Shown one piece after another: positions 27,720 to 37,281 of a DNA stretch of 64,000 nucleotides; the first letter of the stretch is position 1; each line of letters opens with the position of its first letter. The DNA is from Salinibacillus xinjiangensis. Its GTDB lineage: Bacteria > Bacillota > Bacilli > Bacillales > Alkalibacillaceae. The stretch is taken from assembly GCF_009649735.1 (NCBI RefSeq), contig NZ_WJNH01000008.1:63049-127048 (forward strand). The letters are read 5' to 3'. The translations under genes and the position numbers were made by a program. The notes below the pieces were generated by a model. The model had not been told where the DNA came from, did not search any database, and saw only the letters and a program-made list of their open reading frames with translations.

Positions 27720-29177
27720 CTAATCAAGGGACAGTTCTCTTAATTGCTTTATTACTTCTTGACGTTCTAAATTAAATGACTGCCAGGAGTACTCTTGAGA
27801 TAGCATTTCCTTTTTCTTATTGTTTAGGGTCGACTCTAAACGGTGAACGTCAGGGTTTCGGTCATAGAGCTCCATTAGCCCTTCTACTCCTGCATAGGAT
27901 AGTCGGCTCATGTATTCTACATCAATCTTGCCTGTTTCCTCATATCGTTCTATGTTTTTATCAACTATATAGCCATTTACGTTGATCGCATTTAATGCTA
28001 CGTAAAATACGACCGCGACAATAAGATAAAAACGAAGCAAGGAAAGCTTCTCAATCCAAACCTTTATAAGTGTATATGAAAAAATTACCATTAAGAAAAT
28101 CATAAAGGAATGTGCGAGCACTCTTGCTAACGTAAATCCATAAGCCTCTTCATACATTAATAGTCGCATAAAAGCAGATATAAGCATTACACCGCTTAAC
28201 ACTACGAGTAATGTAAGTAATATTTGCAGGGCTTTTTTCAGGCCTTTATGACTCTGTTTTACAAAGTTGATTACCACTAAAAGGATGGACCAATTCACAA
28301 GTGTAACCGCCATAAGCTCAAAAAAACCACGTCTCGCATATTCAGCATAGGTGAAACCTGCCTGCAAGGTGTCGCTAAAGAAATACTGGAACTGTATGGT
28401 CGCAAATAAGAGATAGACCCCATTCAAAAGCACAAGAACGGTTAAGGTCGTAATCCCATCTAACACTTTTCGTTCCTTAAACCATTTACGTTCTTGTATA
28501 TCTTCCTTTTTCAACAATACCTGAAATAATCCAAATACAGCTAGTGTGAAGATTAGAATAACAAATAATCTTACCAATAGAGTTACATCAATCTGTAGCA
28601 ACCAATTGGGTATAGAAGATATAAATCGACTAAACTCGGCATCTGCAGAAACAAGTAGACCAATAACAATCAGCAATAAAGGAACCGAAATAATCAACCC
28701 TAGTCCTATCCTGACTATAATACTAACCAGCTGCCGGTCTAACCCTTTCGTAAGTCTTAAGATTACCCTTTTGATAAAAGCAAAATTGTAACTTATCAAC
28801 TGCTTAATTTTTGTGCCCAAAATAACCAAGAAGTGAAATTGATGCCAGGAAAATCCTTTTGGCTGTGTCACGATGATTACATGAACCAAAACAAGGAAAG
28901 GAATGACCAAAAAGTTAAATAAATAAAAAACAGAAGCAGAGTAAATAAAATAGTGAGAAGATATGACCCAAATACAGACCATTAATAAAGTCCCGATTCG
29001 TGTATTATGAAATGCTACCTGTCGAAAACGATAAAAAAAGACCCCATAAAACGACATCACTAAAATAATGTACGAAATCCCTATTCTTCCATGAAACAAT
29101 GTTTGTTCAGCCAGAATACCTAGCACAAAACAAAGAAGTAAAAGTAATCCATCCCGCTTATTCACTTGAATTGACAT
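27720..29177 (-). CDS. DUF4173/DUF4153-type membrane protein
   Basis: 485 aa with 11 to 13 hydrophobic segments, and a short cytoplasmic end after VIDKNIERYEETGKIDVEYM. The Y-x-E-Y-A-R-R-G-F-F-E segment before the last half (YAEYARRGFFEL) is characteristic of the DUF4173 family. Function unknown. It has its own regulatory region with a 10-bp inverted repeat and stands next to a PadR/HAAS operon, a combination that suggests control by that PadR. Confidence 0.8.
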   Translation of the reverse strand: MSIQVNKRDGLLLLLCFVLGILAEQTLFHGRIGISYIILVMSFYGVFFYRFRQVAFHNTRIGTLLMVCIWVISSHYFIYSASVFYLFNFLVIPFLVLVHVIIVTQPKGFSWHQFHFLVILGTKIKQLISYNFAFIKRVILRLTKGLDRQLVSIIVRIGLGLIISVPLLLIVIGLLVSADAEFSRFISSIPNWLLQIDVTLLVRLFVILIFTLAVFGLFQVLLKKEDIQERKWFKERKVLDGITTLTVLVLLNGVYLLFATIQFQYFFSDTLQAGFTYAEYARRGFFELMAVTLVNWSILLVVINFVKQSHKGLKKALQILLTLLVVLSGVMLISAFMRLLMYEEAYGFTLARVLAHSFMIFLMVIFSYTLIKVWIEKLSLLRFYLIVAVVFYVALNAINVNGYIVDKNIERYEETGKIDVEYMSRLSYAGVEGLMELYDRNPDVHRLESTLNNKKKEMLSQEYSWQSFNLERQEVIKQLRELSLD

Positions 29178-29204
29178 CTACGAACAACCCCTTACTTTTG
29201 ATTC

Positions 29205-29248
29205 CGATGTATATAGTGATTCAATATACATCGAATTACTATGTATAT
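29205..29248. promoter_or_regulatory. Inverted repeat upstream of the DUF4173 gene
   Basis: CGATGTATAT (29205-29214) and ATATACATCG (29224-29233) are perfect 10-bp arms with a 9-bp spacer. A third ATGTATAT half-site lies at 29241-29248. The ATGT/ACAT ends resemble PadR-family sites. Confidence 0.55.
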
Positions 29249-29259
29249 GATGAAAAAAA

Positions 29260-29889
29260 TTAGGAAAGAGCAACCTTCTTTCCCCATTTATACCCCACTA
29301 AACAAATTGGGTATAAAAAGCCTGTAGCAACAATACACGCTATGATAAATTTTGTATTTAATAATGGCTGAAACCACTCATATGGAATCAGTTGAAAAAC
29401 GGTCAAGGACATAAGCGTAAGATTCGGAATTAGGGAAAGAATAAACGTTTTCTTTAGAAGTGTTCTACCCCCATGACCAAACTCTTTACCTATCTCATAG
29501 CCTAATAAAGCCCAAAACAACATATAAATCATCATAATGAGTGCTGGGATATCTGTAAGATGGCTCCACACCATTTCAACCATGTTCCATTCAAAAACAT
29601 TATAAACAGCTGTCAATATCGCCCCACTTGTGAATAACACAATATTGACCAGGACAAACAACCACTTTGTTTTATTTGGAGTAACAGAAAGCTCCTCTTT
29701 CCAAATATCAGCGATCTCCTCTGGAGTACCTAAACGATCTACAACAACCTTCATGTACTCTTCGGTAGTTATTTCATGCATCATCTCAGAGATATGTACA
29801 TCATATTCATTGATAATCTGTTTCTTCTCAGGATGCGTTCCTAATTGCTTACTAAGCTGCTTTAAATAGTCCTGCTTAGATTGAATCAT
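29260..29889 (-). CDS. HAAS-domain membrane protein, PadR partner
   Basis: 209 aa. The N-terminal HAAS/DUF1700-type domain (about 1-70, [13 protein letters not shown] to [12 protein letters not shown]) is followed by four membrane helices. Proteins of this kind are encoded directly after PadR genes and are thought to pass membrane signals. Start at the ATG at 29889, with GGGAG upstream; it overlaps the padR stop by 14 nt, so translation is probably coupled. Confidence 0.82.
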   Translation of the reverse strand: MIQSKQDYLKQLSKQLGTHPEKKQIINEYDVHISEMMHEITTEEYMKVVVDRLGTPEEIADIWKEELSVTPNKTKWLFVLVNIVLFTSGAILTAVYNVFEWNMVEMVWSHLTDIPALIMMIYMLFWALLGYEIGKEFGHGGRTLLKKTFILSLIPNLTLMSLTVFQLIPYEWFQPLLNTKFIIACIVATGFLYPICLVGYKWGKKVALS

Positions 29890-30217
29890 TTTCCGTTCTC
29901 CCAATGACTTTGTTCATCACTTGAACATATCTCTGCCATTCATCTTGTTTTTCCTGCAATACTTCCTTACCCTGTTCCGTAATTTTGTAATATCTACGCG
30001 CAGGTCCTTTTGGTTGTTCCTGCCAGTAGCATTCTATATAAGCTTGCTTCTCAAGCTTATGTAAGGCAGGGTATAGGGTACCTTCTTTAATTTGGAACTG
30101 GTGATCACTACGTTTATCCATTTCCTTAACAAGCTCATACCCATACATATCACGTTCCAGAAGTAATTGTAAAAGCAGTAGCGAGGTACTCCCCTTTACA
30201 AGCTCACGATTAAACAT
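29876..30217 (-). CDS. PadR family transcriptional regulator
   Basis: 113 aa. Winged helix typical of PadR subfamily 2: [24 protein letters not shown], then [20 protein letters not shown] as recognition helix, and [14 protein letters not shown] as wing. A C-terminal helix serves dimerisation. Forms a two-gene operon with the HAAS protein. A perfect 20-bp palindrome 35 nt upstream suggests it represses itself. Confidence 0.93.
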   Translation of the reverse strand: MFNRELVKGSTSLLLLQLLLERDMYGYELVKEMDKRSDHQFQIKEGTLYPALHKLEKQAYIECYWQEQPKGPARRYYKITEQGKEVLQEKQDEWQRYVQVMNKVIGRTENDSI

Positions 30218-30252
30218 CTTTCCACCTACCTAGTATTATGAGGTATTTATAG

Positions 30253-30272
30253 CATACAAAATATTTTGTATG
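30253..30272. promoter_or_regulatory. Perfect 20-bp palindrome, likely PadR operator
   Basis: CATACAAAATATTTTGTATG, with no mismatch, 35-55 nt upstream of the padR start codon. Confidence 0.65.
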
Positions 30273-30328
30273 TTTTCAAGTCCTTCTGGTTACATTAACA
30301 AACAGAATTATGCTTAGGAGGTTGCCCT

Positions 30329-30448
30329 ATGGAAAGCACCAGTGAATTTGTTGCAAGAATGCACGATAAGCAACGGAAGGACGAGCTGAATCGTAAACGA
30401 GGAAGAAAGCGTCCGGCGAACCGACTCCCTAGTAAAAATAAGAAGTAA
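30329..30448 (+). CDS. DUF4023-like small protein
   Basis: 39 aa, very basic, starting MESTSEFVARMHDKQRKDE and ending LPSKNKK. The start and the proline-lysine end match what I know of DUF4023, a short family of spore-forming Bacilli of unknown function. TTAGGAGG is 7 nt before the ATG and a strong terminator follows at once. Confidence 0.75.
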   Translation: MESTSEFVARMHDKQRKDELNRKRGRKRPANRLPSKNKK

Positions 30449-30452
30449 TACC

Positions 30453-30484
30453 AAAAGGGCTACCAATAGTTGGTAGCCCTTTTT
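30453..30484. terminator. Bidirectional terminator
   Basis: AAAGGGCTACCAA and TTGGTAGCCCTTT arms with T-run on the + strand, and A-rich flank giving T on the minus strand. It serves the DUF4023 gene and the convergent YozQ-like gene. Confidence 0.88.
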
Positions 30485-30499
30485 TCCATCAATTAAGTA

Positions 30500-30709
30500 T
30501 TACTCATAGCCTTTTCTCGGAATATCCTCTGCATCTCCATTTTCTCGCTCAATTTTGCCATCAACAGTGCCTTCTGTTAGCGTATCACTTGCTTGCTCAT
30601 GGGTTTCCGCAAGTCCCGCTGAAAGCTGATCTTTTTTCTGATAATCCTCTGGCTCATAATTCTTATCAGCAGGAGATTGTCCTGACTTTCGTTTCTCTTG
30701 GTTACTCAT
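30500..30709 (-). CDS. YozQ-like (DUF4025) small protein
   Basis: 69 aa, hydrophilic, with the block DQLSAGLAETHEQASDTLTEG and an RKGYE end that fit the YozQ/DUF4025 family of spore formers (family memory, not a search). Start at the ATG at 30709, with GGGAGGTG 4-6 nt upstream. Function unknown. Confidence 0.75.
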   Translation of the reverse strand: MSNQEKRKSGQSPADKNYEPEDYQKKDQLSAGLAETHEQASDTLTEGTVDGKIERENGDAEDIPRKGYE

Positions 30710-30851
30710 GTCGCACCTCCCATGTATATTCACTTATTATCTTTTCAATGTGACCGCAATAATATGCCATAACATGAGATAAAAATACCGACTATGACAA
30801 CCTAATGCAGGAATATAATGGCACTAACTTATTAAAAAGGAGGAATATAAA

Positions 30852-31655
30852 TTGAAATCCTTTGCTGACAGCGCCGCTTTTGAACATTCATTTTGGCTTC
30901 AGGTTTTGGGGGACCATGCAAGGTTCATCCGAGACTCCCTCTATCCATCTGAGAAGTCAGATATTGATAAAGCGAAAACGTTTGTCCAACAATTTGATCA
31001 ATTGCTTAACCAAGCTCGAAATAGTACTGCAGAAAGCTTTGTCCCTCTCTCAGATGAAGCGAAAAAAGTAGCTAAAGCCTTCCGTACGTTTAAATTATCG
31101 ATTTTGGAGCGCCAGTTACAAGGTCAGGTGAAAATTCACCTTTCCCCAACTTTTATCAATCATATGGTGAATGAGCTAGACGAATATCTAAAAGTGTTGA
31201 AATACTTAACAAAAGGTGAGCCCGTACCTGTGTTTCACGAACTCCATCACCACTTGCTTTGGCTACAGGATGCCTATGGCCATGCGGGTGCCATTAACGA
31301 TGAATTGGACGGTGTTGAAAAAAGATTAAAGCAAAAGAGTAATGACTTTACGAAGCATTTTGAAGGCTTTTATCTAAAGGCTGTTGAGCTAACGGGATAT
31401 CTCAGATCCAATTTAACTAGCTTTCCAGCTTTGGACCGTTTTAATCATGATGTTGAGCTGGAAATGTCACTATTTAAAGCCTTCTTAGAGGAGGTTGAGG
31501 AGCTTGAATTAAGCGAGAGGGTTCTATCCTCATTTTCTGCTCTAATGGCCGATCATATGGCACGTGAAGAATGTTATTATTTAATTAAGTTAGCAGAATC
31601 ATCACAAACCCAGCCGCCCCATTGCGATCCGGGGAAACCAAGAACTACCGATTAA
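30852..31655 (+). CDS. DUF2935 domain protein
   Basis: 267 aa, almost all helical. Two copies of an H/E-containing four-helix motif: AAFEHSFWLQVLGDHARFI at the start and a weaker one after residue 130 (AVELTGYLRSNL). The conserved histidines and glutamates (EH near the start, REECYYL near the end) suggest metal binding, as in ferritin-like families. Starts at TTG with AAAGGAGG 8 nt upstream. Function unknown. Confidence 0.85.
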   Translation: MKSFADSAAFEHSFWLQVLGDHARFIRDSLYPSEKSDIDKAKTFVQQFDQLLNQARNSTAESFVPLSDEAKKVAKAFRTFKLSILERQLQGQVKIHLSPTFINHMVNELDEYLKVLKYLTKGEPVPVFHELHHHLLWLQDAYGHAGAINDELDGVEKRLKQKSNDFTKHFEGFYLKAVELTGYLRSNLTSFPALDRFNHDVELEMSLFKAFLEEVEELELSERVLSSFSALMADHMAREECYYLIKLAESSQTQPPHCDPGKPRTTD

Positions 31656-31967
31656 ATCTTCTAAACACGGAAAACAGAAACCGTTTCGTTTTTGGTGCGA
31701 TTAGTGCTTTTTTCTATGATTAAATATTCTTGTAGCTAATTCCTACTTAGACTATGCTTTATGAACCTGTTAGGAAAATTATTGAACGGCTTGTGAAATT
31801 TATTAACCTAATACGGAATTAATTGTTTTTCTAACTAGTGGATTGAAGCTCAGAAAATCTTTTTGAGTCAAATACAGGTTATTGAACCTATATTTTATCT
31901 ATAGAACACTTACTAACATTATTCTTACCTAAATACTAGATTTATATTTTTCACTAAAACATATAAA
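31656..31967. other. Gene-free stretch, no feature supported
   Basis: AT-rich bases between the DUF2935 gene and the next terminator. I see no ORF with a ribosome site and no clear hairpin with a T-run, except a weak ACGG...CCGT stem right after the DUF2935 stop. Confidence 0.4.
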
Positions 31968-31998
31968 AAGAGCAAACTCATAGTAAAGAGTTTGCTCT
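31968..31998 (-). terminator. Terminator of the coat protein gene
   Basis: Minus strand GAGCAAACTC-TTTACTAT-GAGTTTGCTC followed by TTTTTATATG. Confidence 0.88.
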
Positions 31999-32008
31999 CC
32001 CTTAAGGT

Positions 32009-32491
32009 TCACATAGATAGCGCCATTTGTGCGAGCTTAATATCATTTGCAAATAATTTGTTGAGGTCATAAGATGGATAGTCGCCTTTTTTATGCATAT
32101 ACTGATAAACTAGGTCGTGAAGGATAATACATGAATTTAATTGGTTAACCAACACATTTTTCAAAGCAGGTGTTGCTGTTTCGGTAATGGCTACAGCATA
32201 ATTTCTTACACCAGATTTCGTAAAGGCCAATAAATCCCCTTCAAAAAAGACATTCGGATTGCGCTCTTCTCCTTCTCGGTAATCCGGATTGGGTACGTGT
32301 TGGTAAAACTCCATTAATTCACGCAGATCATCTTGATTCTCGTGAATTGCTCTACTATATAAACCCTTCAACGTCTTATCCGTAATCTGCGGTAACGCCA
32401 TCTTCATTTTCATGACACCAATAGACTTAAACGCCACTAACTCATGTAGTTCTAACGATTCATGCCAGGCTAAAGTACCTTGATGATCCAT
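32009..32491 (-). CDS. CotF/YhcQ-like spore coat protein
   Basis: 160 aa helical protein. LAWHESLELHELVAFKSIG at the start and NVLVNQLNSCIILHDLVYQYM near the end are typical of the CotF superfamily (ferritin-like helical pair with an H-D/H-E pattern). Such proteins are assembled in the spore coat or exosporium, which supports a spore-forming host. AAGGGGT lies upstream of the ATG. Expression by a mother-cell sigma factor would be expected but I did not find a convincing promoter. Confidence 0.75.
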   Translation of the reverse strand: MDHQGTLAWHESLELHELVAFKSIGVMKMKMALPQITDKTLKGLYSRAIHENQDDLRELMEFYQHVPNPDYREGEERNPNVFFEGDLLAFTKSGVRNYAVAITETATPALKNVLVNQLNSCIILHDLVYQYMHKKGDYPSYDLNKLFANDIKLAQMALSM

Positions 32492-32593
32492 ATTTTCAAA
32501 CCCCTTCTGGAAAAATATTCACATTGATACCTTATGCACGACAAGCGTCTATTGGGACATTTGTGTATGAAAATAGGCTCTCATGTTGTTAGT

Positions 32594-33094
32594 TTATAAA
32601 AACAACACCATTAACTCTTCATCAAAGTAATCCGAACCGCTCTTAATGGCCCTCTTCTCCGTTCCATATGATTCAAATCCTATAGACTGGTATAGACGAA
32701 TCGCTGACTCGTTATTCGCAACAACCGACAGTTGGAGCTGCTCGATTTTTGCGCGGCGGGCAGTTTGAATAACCTTCATGATCAATTGTTTACCAATACC
32801 CTTTTTGCGATACTCCTGTTTTACATACATGGCGACGAGAAAGGCTTTGTGCTTTTCTTTCTCCTTTGAAGGGAATAATAAAGTCGCCATCCCCACCAGT
32901 TGGTCCTCATCAAAAGCTCCAAACGTAATACTAGACTCACTTGATAGTTGTTTTGCCGTTTGTTCTATTGGATTTTCCTTTTGAAGAGCTTCCTCATATG
33001 TGGTTAGAAAAGCATTGGGAGCCTTTTTTAAGGCTTCAAGCCTAAGCTCCCAATACTGTTTTGCATCTTGTTCATTTAAAATGGTTAAAATCAT
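32594..33094 (-). CDS. GNAT acetyltransferase downstream of ribH
   Basis: 166 aa GNAT fold. Acetyl-CoA loop YVKQEYRKKGIGKQLIMKVI (Q-x-x-G-x-G/A) at about 90-110 and the C-terminal NNESAIRLYQSIGFESYG. About 40 nt after ribH with no terminator between them, so it is the likely last gene of the riboflavin operon. This is the position of ribT in Bacillus subtilis, also a GNAT, but this protein is longer and looks like a general N-acetyltransferase, so I do not assign ribT. Confidence 0.85.
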   Translation of the reverse strand: MILTILNEQDAKQYWELRLEALKKAPNAFLTTYEEALQKENPIEQTAKQLSSESSITFGAFDEDQLVGMATLLFPSKEKEKHKAFLVAMYVKQEYRKKGIGKQLIMKVIQTARRAKIEQLQLSVVANNESAIRLYQSIGFESYGTEKRAIKSGSDYFDEELMVLFL

Positions 33095-33133
33095 TTAAAA
33101 ATCTCCCAGTTTTATTAGCTTAAAAACTTATGA

Positions 33134-33604
33134 TTACTGATCTAATTGTTTAACTAGTTGAGCCATTTCAATCGCTCCAACCGCTGTTTCTGAACCTTTG
33201 TTTCCAGCTTTCGTTCCGGCGCGTTCTATTGCTTGCTCAATGGTATCTGTGGTTAGTACACCAAAAATAACTGGCTTCCCAGATTGTAAGGATGCTGAAG
33301 AAATTCCTTTTGCCGCTTCGTTACATACATAATCAAAATGTGGAGTTGAACCACGAATAACTGTTCCTAACGCAATAACAGCGTCATATTGATTTGAGTT
33401 TGCCATCTTTTGAGCAATTAATGGGATTTCAAATGCACCTGGTACCCATGCAATGTCAATATTATCTTCTTTGACACCATGTCTTTTTAACGTATTTTCT
33501 GCTCCTTCTAGTAATTTACTCGTAATGAATTCATTAAAACGTCCTACAACAATTCCTACTTTTAGATCTGTTCCGACTAAACTTCCTTCAAATACTTTTC
33601 CCAT
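33134..33604 (-). CDS. ribH: 6,7-dimethyl-8-ribityllumazine synthase
   Basis: 156 aa, normal length. Condenses the pyrimidine made from GTP with dihydroxybutanone phosphate to give lumazine. Motifs: VGRFNEFIT (20-28), [10 protein letters not shown] (53-62), [14 protein letters not shown] with the phosphate-binding and catalytic His, and [18 protein letters not shown] precedes the ATG; 20 nt after ribBA. Confidence 0.97.
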   Translation of the reverse strand: MGKVFEGSLVGTDLKVGIVVGRFNEFITSKLLEGAENTLKRHGVKEDNIDIAWVPGAFEIPLIAQKMANSNQYDAVIALGTVIRGSTPHFDYVCNEAAKGISSASLQSGKPVIFGVLTTDTIEQAIERAGTKAGNKGSETAVGAIEMAQLVKQLDQ

Positions 33605-33624
33605 TTTCTTTTCCTCCTACAGCA

Positions 33625-34830
33625 TTAGCTATTAATATGAAATTGTAATAAATGACCCATTTTTTCATGCTTGGTTTTCATATACTTCTCGTTCTCTTTT
33701 CGATGTGGCAATTGAATTGGGACACGGTCCACAACCTCTAAGTTATATCCACTTAGCCCAGTAATCTTCTTTGGATTATTCGTTAAAAGCTTCATTTGTT
33801 TTATACCTAAGTCTTTTAAGATTTGGGCGCCTATTCCATAGTCTCGTAAATCAGCAGCAAAGCCGAGTTTTTCATTTGCTTCAACTGTGTCATAGCCTTC
33901 TTCCTGCAATTTATAAGCCCGAAGTTTGTTAATTAAACCAATTCCACGCCCCTCTTGACGCATATAAAGGAGAACTCCATTTCCGGCCTCTTCAATTTGG
34001 GACAAAGCTGTATGAAGCTGCGGTCCACAATCACAGCGGTAGGAGCCAAACACATCTCCTGTTAAGCATTCTGAATGTACACGTACTAGTGCTGGCTTTT
34101 CAGGGTCAATCTCACCCTTAATTAAGGCAACATGCTCACGATTATCGACTGCATTCGTATAAGCAACGGCCTTAAAATCACCAAAAGCGGTAGGTAATTT
34201 GACCTCTACTTCTCTTTTCACTAGTTTTTCGGTTTGGTTTCGATATTCAATTAAATCCTTAATGGTAATTAATTTTAAATCAAATTCTTCAGCAACTTTT
34301 TCCAAGTCTGGTACTCTTGCCATAGTTCCATCATCTTTAATAATTTCACAAATAACACCTGATGGGAATGCTCCACTCAATTTAGCCAAATCAACCGCTG
34401 CCTCTGTATGTCCGGCACGTCTTAAGACGCCTCCCTTTCTAGCCACAATCGGGAATACGTGGCCAGGTCTTTTAAAATCAATCGATTTTGAATCTGGATG
34501 AATGAGCTGTTGAACTGTATGAGCTCTTTCCACCGCACTTATTCCAGTTGTTGTGTCTTTATGATCGACACTGACTGTAAAGGCTGTGCCATAAGGATCT
34601 GTATTTTGTTTAACCATGGAATGTAGTTCTAGCTTTTCGGATAATTCCTCAGTTATGGATGTACAAACAAGCCCCCTGCCATTCTTTATCATAAAGTTGA
34701 TCACTTCTGGGGTAACCTTTTCCGTTAGAGCAACAAAATCTCCCTCATTTTCACGATCCTCATCATCTACTACAATGACTACCTTCCCTGCTTTTAAATC
34801 TTCTATAGCTTCCTCTATTTTATTAAACAC
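33625..34830 (-). CDS. ribBA: Bifunctional DHBP synthase / GTP cyclohydrolase II
   Basis: Fused enzyme supplying both precursors of riboflavin. The N-terminal RibB half has [25 protein letters not shown] and the catalytic acidic loop. The C-terminal RibA half has zinc cysteines in [20 protein letters not shown] and RQEGRGIGL. 401 aa from the GTG at 34830, chosen because AAAGGATG lies upstream and the length is then standard. An in-frame ATG 36 nt earlier overlaps the end of ribE and has no ribosome site. Confidence 0.96.
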   Translation of the reverse strand: MFNKIEEAIEDLKAGKVVIVVDDEDRENEGDFVALTEKVTPEVINFMIKNGRGLVCTSITEELSEKLELHSMVKQNTDPYGTAFTVSVDHKDTTTGISAVERAHTVQQLIHPDSKSIDFKRPGHVFPIVARKGGVLRRAGHTEAAVDLAKLSGAFPSGVICEIIKDDGTMARVPDLEKVAEEFDLKLITIKDLIEYRNQTEKLVKREVEVKLPTAFGDFKAVAYTNAVDNREHVALIKGEIDPEKPALVRVHSECLTGDVFGSYRCDCGPQLHTALSQIEEAGNGVLLYMRQEGRGIGLINKLRAYKLQEEGYDTVEANEKLGFAADLRDYGIGAQILKDLGIKQMKLLTNNPKKITGLSGYNLEVVDRVPIQLPHRKENEKYMKTKHEKMGHLLQFHINS

Positions 34831-34852
34831 GTTGCTCACATCCTTTTTATAA

Positions 34853-35500
34853 TTAGATGAATCCATTTTCCTTTAAAAAGCCTTCGTTTAATTGACTATC
34901 TTCGTTCTGATCCTTTTGAAACAACATATTGGCTACATATTTCGCTAACATGTCACACTCAATGTTTACAATATCCCCCTTTTCTTTATCCCCCAAAACG
35001 GTATGAGAAACAGTATGCGGAATAAGAGAAATGGTAATGATATTCTGGTCAACTCCAAACACCGTTAAACTGGTTCCATCAACAGCTACGGACCCTTTTA
35101 ACATAAAAAACTGCTGAAGTTCTTTTGGAATTTCAATTTGATAATAAACAGCATTGGCTTCTGGTTTCTTTTGAACAATTTTTCCAATACCATCAACATG
35201 ACCCGAAACAAAATGTCCGCCAAAACGGCCACCTGCTGCCATCGCACGTTCTAAATTCACCTTAGAACCAACATCAAGAGTTCTTAAAGATGTGGCTTTC
35301 ACCGTTTCTGGCATAACGTCTACTTGAAAGGATTCCTCCCGAAATTGGGTGACGGTTAAGCAAACGCCATTGACTGAAATACTATCACCTAACTGAACAT
35401 CCTTTAAGATTTCATCCGCTCCAATCGTCATTTCAATTTCCTTCTCACCTTTATGGATATTTTGAATCGAACCTAATTCCTCTATTATACCTGTAAACAT
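34853..35500 (-). CDS. ribE: Riboflavin synthase alpha chain
   Basis: Dismutates two lumazines to riboflavin. Two homologous beta-barrel lumazine-binding repeats: [10 protein letters not shown] with NGVCLTVT, and [16 protein letters not shown] with VDGTSLTV. 215 aa, full length. It lies 12 nt after ribD; TAGGATGAACG overlaps as ribosome site. Second gene of the riboflavin operon. Confidence 0.97.
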   Translation of the reverse strand: MFTGIIEELGSIQNIHKGEKEIEMTIGADEILKDVQLGDSISVNGVCLTVTQFREESFQVDVMPETVKATSLRTLDVGSKVNLERAMAAGGRFGGHFVSGHVDGIGKIVQKKPEANAVYYQIEIPKELQQFFMLKGSVAVDGTSLTVFGVDQNIITISLIPHTVSHTVLGDKEKGDIVNIECDMLAKYVANMLFQKDQNEDSQLNEGFLKENGFI

Positions 35501-35512
35501 GCGGCGTTCATC

Positions 35513-36607
35513 CTAACTAATCGTTTTTGGTTCTGCAATAATTTTAATATCCGTGCCCATTTTCTCTGCAGAAATAATGGATAACTCTAAGCTGTCACTA
35601 AGGTTGGCAAAGCCATCACCACCAATAGATGTGGGAGCACCCTTTCCACCAATCAGTTTTGGTGCTATATATGTGATAATTTGCTGAACTGCTCTTGCCT
35701 TTAAAAAGCTGCCATTAACTTCTGCTCCACCTTCCACAAATAAAGACATCACTTTTCTATTGGCTAAAGCTTTTAATAAAGTTTTCACTTGAATGGACGA
35801 TTCTTCTAGCTGAATAATTTCTACGTGTGGGTAGGCCAAGTATGGCTCCTTTTGTTCCGGACTAACCTGATTCCCCACAACAATCCACGTTGGGGCATCA
35901 TCTTTTGTGACTACATTTGCATCAAGTGGTGTTCTAAGATGTGTATCCATAATAATGCGTGTCGGGTTCTTACCACCCAACGGAGTTCTGGTTGTCAAAC
36001 TTGGATTATCTTTTATGACCGTATTCACACCTACTAAAATGGCGTCATGTGTATGGCGATAAAAGTGGACATCTTCTCTTGCTTCCTCATTTGTTATCCA
36101 TTGACTTTCGCCTGATACGGTCGCAATCTTTCCATCTAGACTTGTCGCAGACTTTAGTGTTACATATGGTGTTTTATGTTCAATAAAATGAAAGAATTGT
36201 TTATTTACATGTTGAGCTTCTTCCTTGCGTATACCTACATCAACCTGTAAGCCTGCATTTCTTAAACGCTCAATTCCTTTTCCTGCTACTTTTTCATTTG
36301 GATCTGTTGTTGCGATAACCACGCGCGATAGTTCCTTTTCGATGATTAGGTCTGCACAGGGTGGTGTCCTTCCGTGATGACTGCAAGGTTCAAGAGTCAC
36401 GTATATCGTTGCACCCTTTGCCTTCTCTCCGGCCATTTGTAAGGCATGGACTTCAGCATGTGGTTCGCCAGCTTTTAAATGAGCTCCCAAACCGACAATT
36501 TGACTATCCTTAACAACAACTGAGCCTACTGGTGGATTCGGATTGGTTTGACCTGAAACTGATTTAGCTAAAGTTAGGGCCAAATCCATAAAGTATTGAT
36601 CATTCAT
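35513..36607 (-). CDS. ribD: Bifunctional pyrimidine deaminase/reductase
   Basis: Deaminates and then reduces the pyrimidine intermediate of riboflavin synthesis. The N-terminal CMP/dCMP-deaminase-like domain has the zinc site HAEVHAL and PCSHHGRTPPC. The C-terminal NADPH reductase domain starts at about 145 (YVTLKSATSLDGKIA) with VEGGAEVNGSFL. 364 aa, full length. First gene of the operon, behind the FMN riboswitch. Confidence 0.96.
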   Translation of the reverse strand: MNDQYFMDLALTLAKSVSGQTNPNPPVGSVVVKDSQIVGLGAHLKAGEPHAEVHALQMAGEKAKGATIYVTLEPCSHHGRTPPCADLIIEKELSRVVIATTDPNEKVAGKGIERLRNAGLQVDVGIRKEEAQHVNKQFFHFIEHKTPYVTLKSATSLDGKIATVSGESQWITNEEAREDVHFYRHTHDAILVGVNTVIKDNPSLTTRTPLGGKNPTRIIMDTHLRTPLDANVVTKDDAPTWIVVGNQVSPEQKEPYLAYPHVEIIQLEESSIQVKTLLKALANRKVMSLFVEGGAEVNGSFLKARAVQQIITYIAPKLIGGKGAPTSIGGDGFANLSDSLELSIISAEKMGTDIKIIAEPKTIS

Positions 36608-36654
36608 TTCTAGTCCCTGCCTTTTTTCAGCTTGGTATTGGGTTTATTGATAAT

Positions 36655-36690
36655 GAAAAACCCTCCTGATATACCATCAGGAGGGAGAAT
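36655..36690 (-). terminator. Expression-platform terminator of the FMN riboswitch
   Basis: Minus strand CCCTCCTGAT-GGTAT-ATCAGGAGGG followed by TTTTTC, between the aptamer and ribD. Confidence 0.92.
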
Positions 36691-36791
36691 TAAATATATG
36701 CATAGGGATAAAAACAATTAACAATATATAAACCAATCACAAATAAATGTGTTTATTGAATGATAAACACAGTACGCCCTATTTAAAATAG

Positions 36792-36935
36792 TTTTCCTTC
36801 TCCCATCCAGACTTTCACTGTCGGTCCCGGATTTTCACCAGGTCCACCGTTCGACAAATGTCTCACGGGTCACGGACTAAGGAGGTTATACCTCCATCAC
36901 CGTCGGTTGGGAATTACACCCGACCCCGAAGGAAT
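36792..36935 (-). promoter_or_regulatory. FMN riboswitch (RFN element)
   Basis: Minus strand shows the conserved blocks in order: TTCGGGGTCGGGTG, CCGACGGT, GGAGG...CCTCC, AGTCCGTGACCC, GGTGGACCTGGTGAAAATCCGGGACCGACAG (given in parts), AGTCTGGATGGGAGAAGGA. When FMN binds, the terminator before ribD should form. Confidence 0.97.
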
Positions 36936-36996
36936 TCGTATTATTTTTTCATATTATACCATTAGAAATTAGAAAAGTACAAAATAATTGCTTACG

Positions 36997-37149
36997 CTAC
37001 ATGTCCTTTGTTTCATTCTTTTCCTCTTGCTGAGGAGGAAGTGGGTCTACCGTGTGCTTATAGGCATAGCCCTTCGAAATGGCTATAAGCGAAAGGACAA
37101 GTATAGATAGTACAATTACTATTCCAAGCAAAATATATCCTAACGTCAT
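36997..37149 (-). CDS. YtzI-like small membrane protein
   Basis: 50 aa: one membrane helix (about 4-26, YILLGIVIVLSILVLSLI), then SKGYAYKHTVDPLP and an acidic tail. The KGYxYKHTxDPL block fits the YtzI family of Bacillus, function unknown. AAAAGGGG is 9 nt before the ATG. It lies between the FMN riboswitch promoter region and the YceI gene. Confidence 0.75.
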   Translation of the reverse strand: MTLGYILLGIVIVLSILVLSLIAISKGYAYKHTVDPLPPQQEEKNETKDM

Positions 37150-37281
37150 ATTCAATTGCCCCTTTTTTAGTATCTTAATTAGAGGATACCTCCAATGGGC
37201 ATATCACACAAGTACAATACACCAGAAACCATTAAGAAACAAAAGGAAAAGGATGCCCCTTTGACATCCTCCCACCAAACT

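Noticed and set aside
32594..33094. ribT
   Set aside because: Position fits, but the protein is longer than B. subtilis RibT and has a general RimI-like GNAT sequence. Kept as unnamed GNAT.
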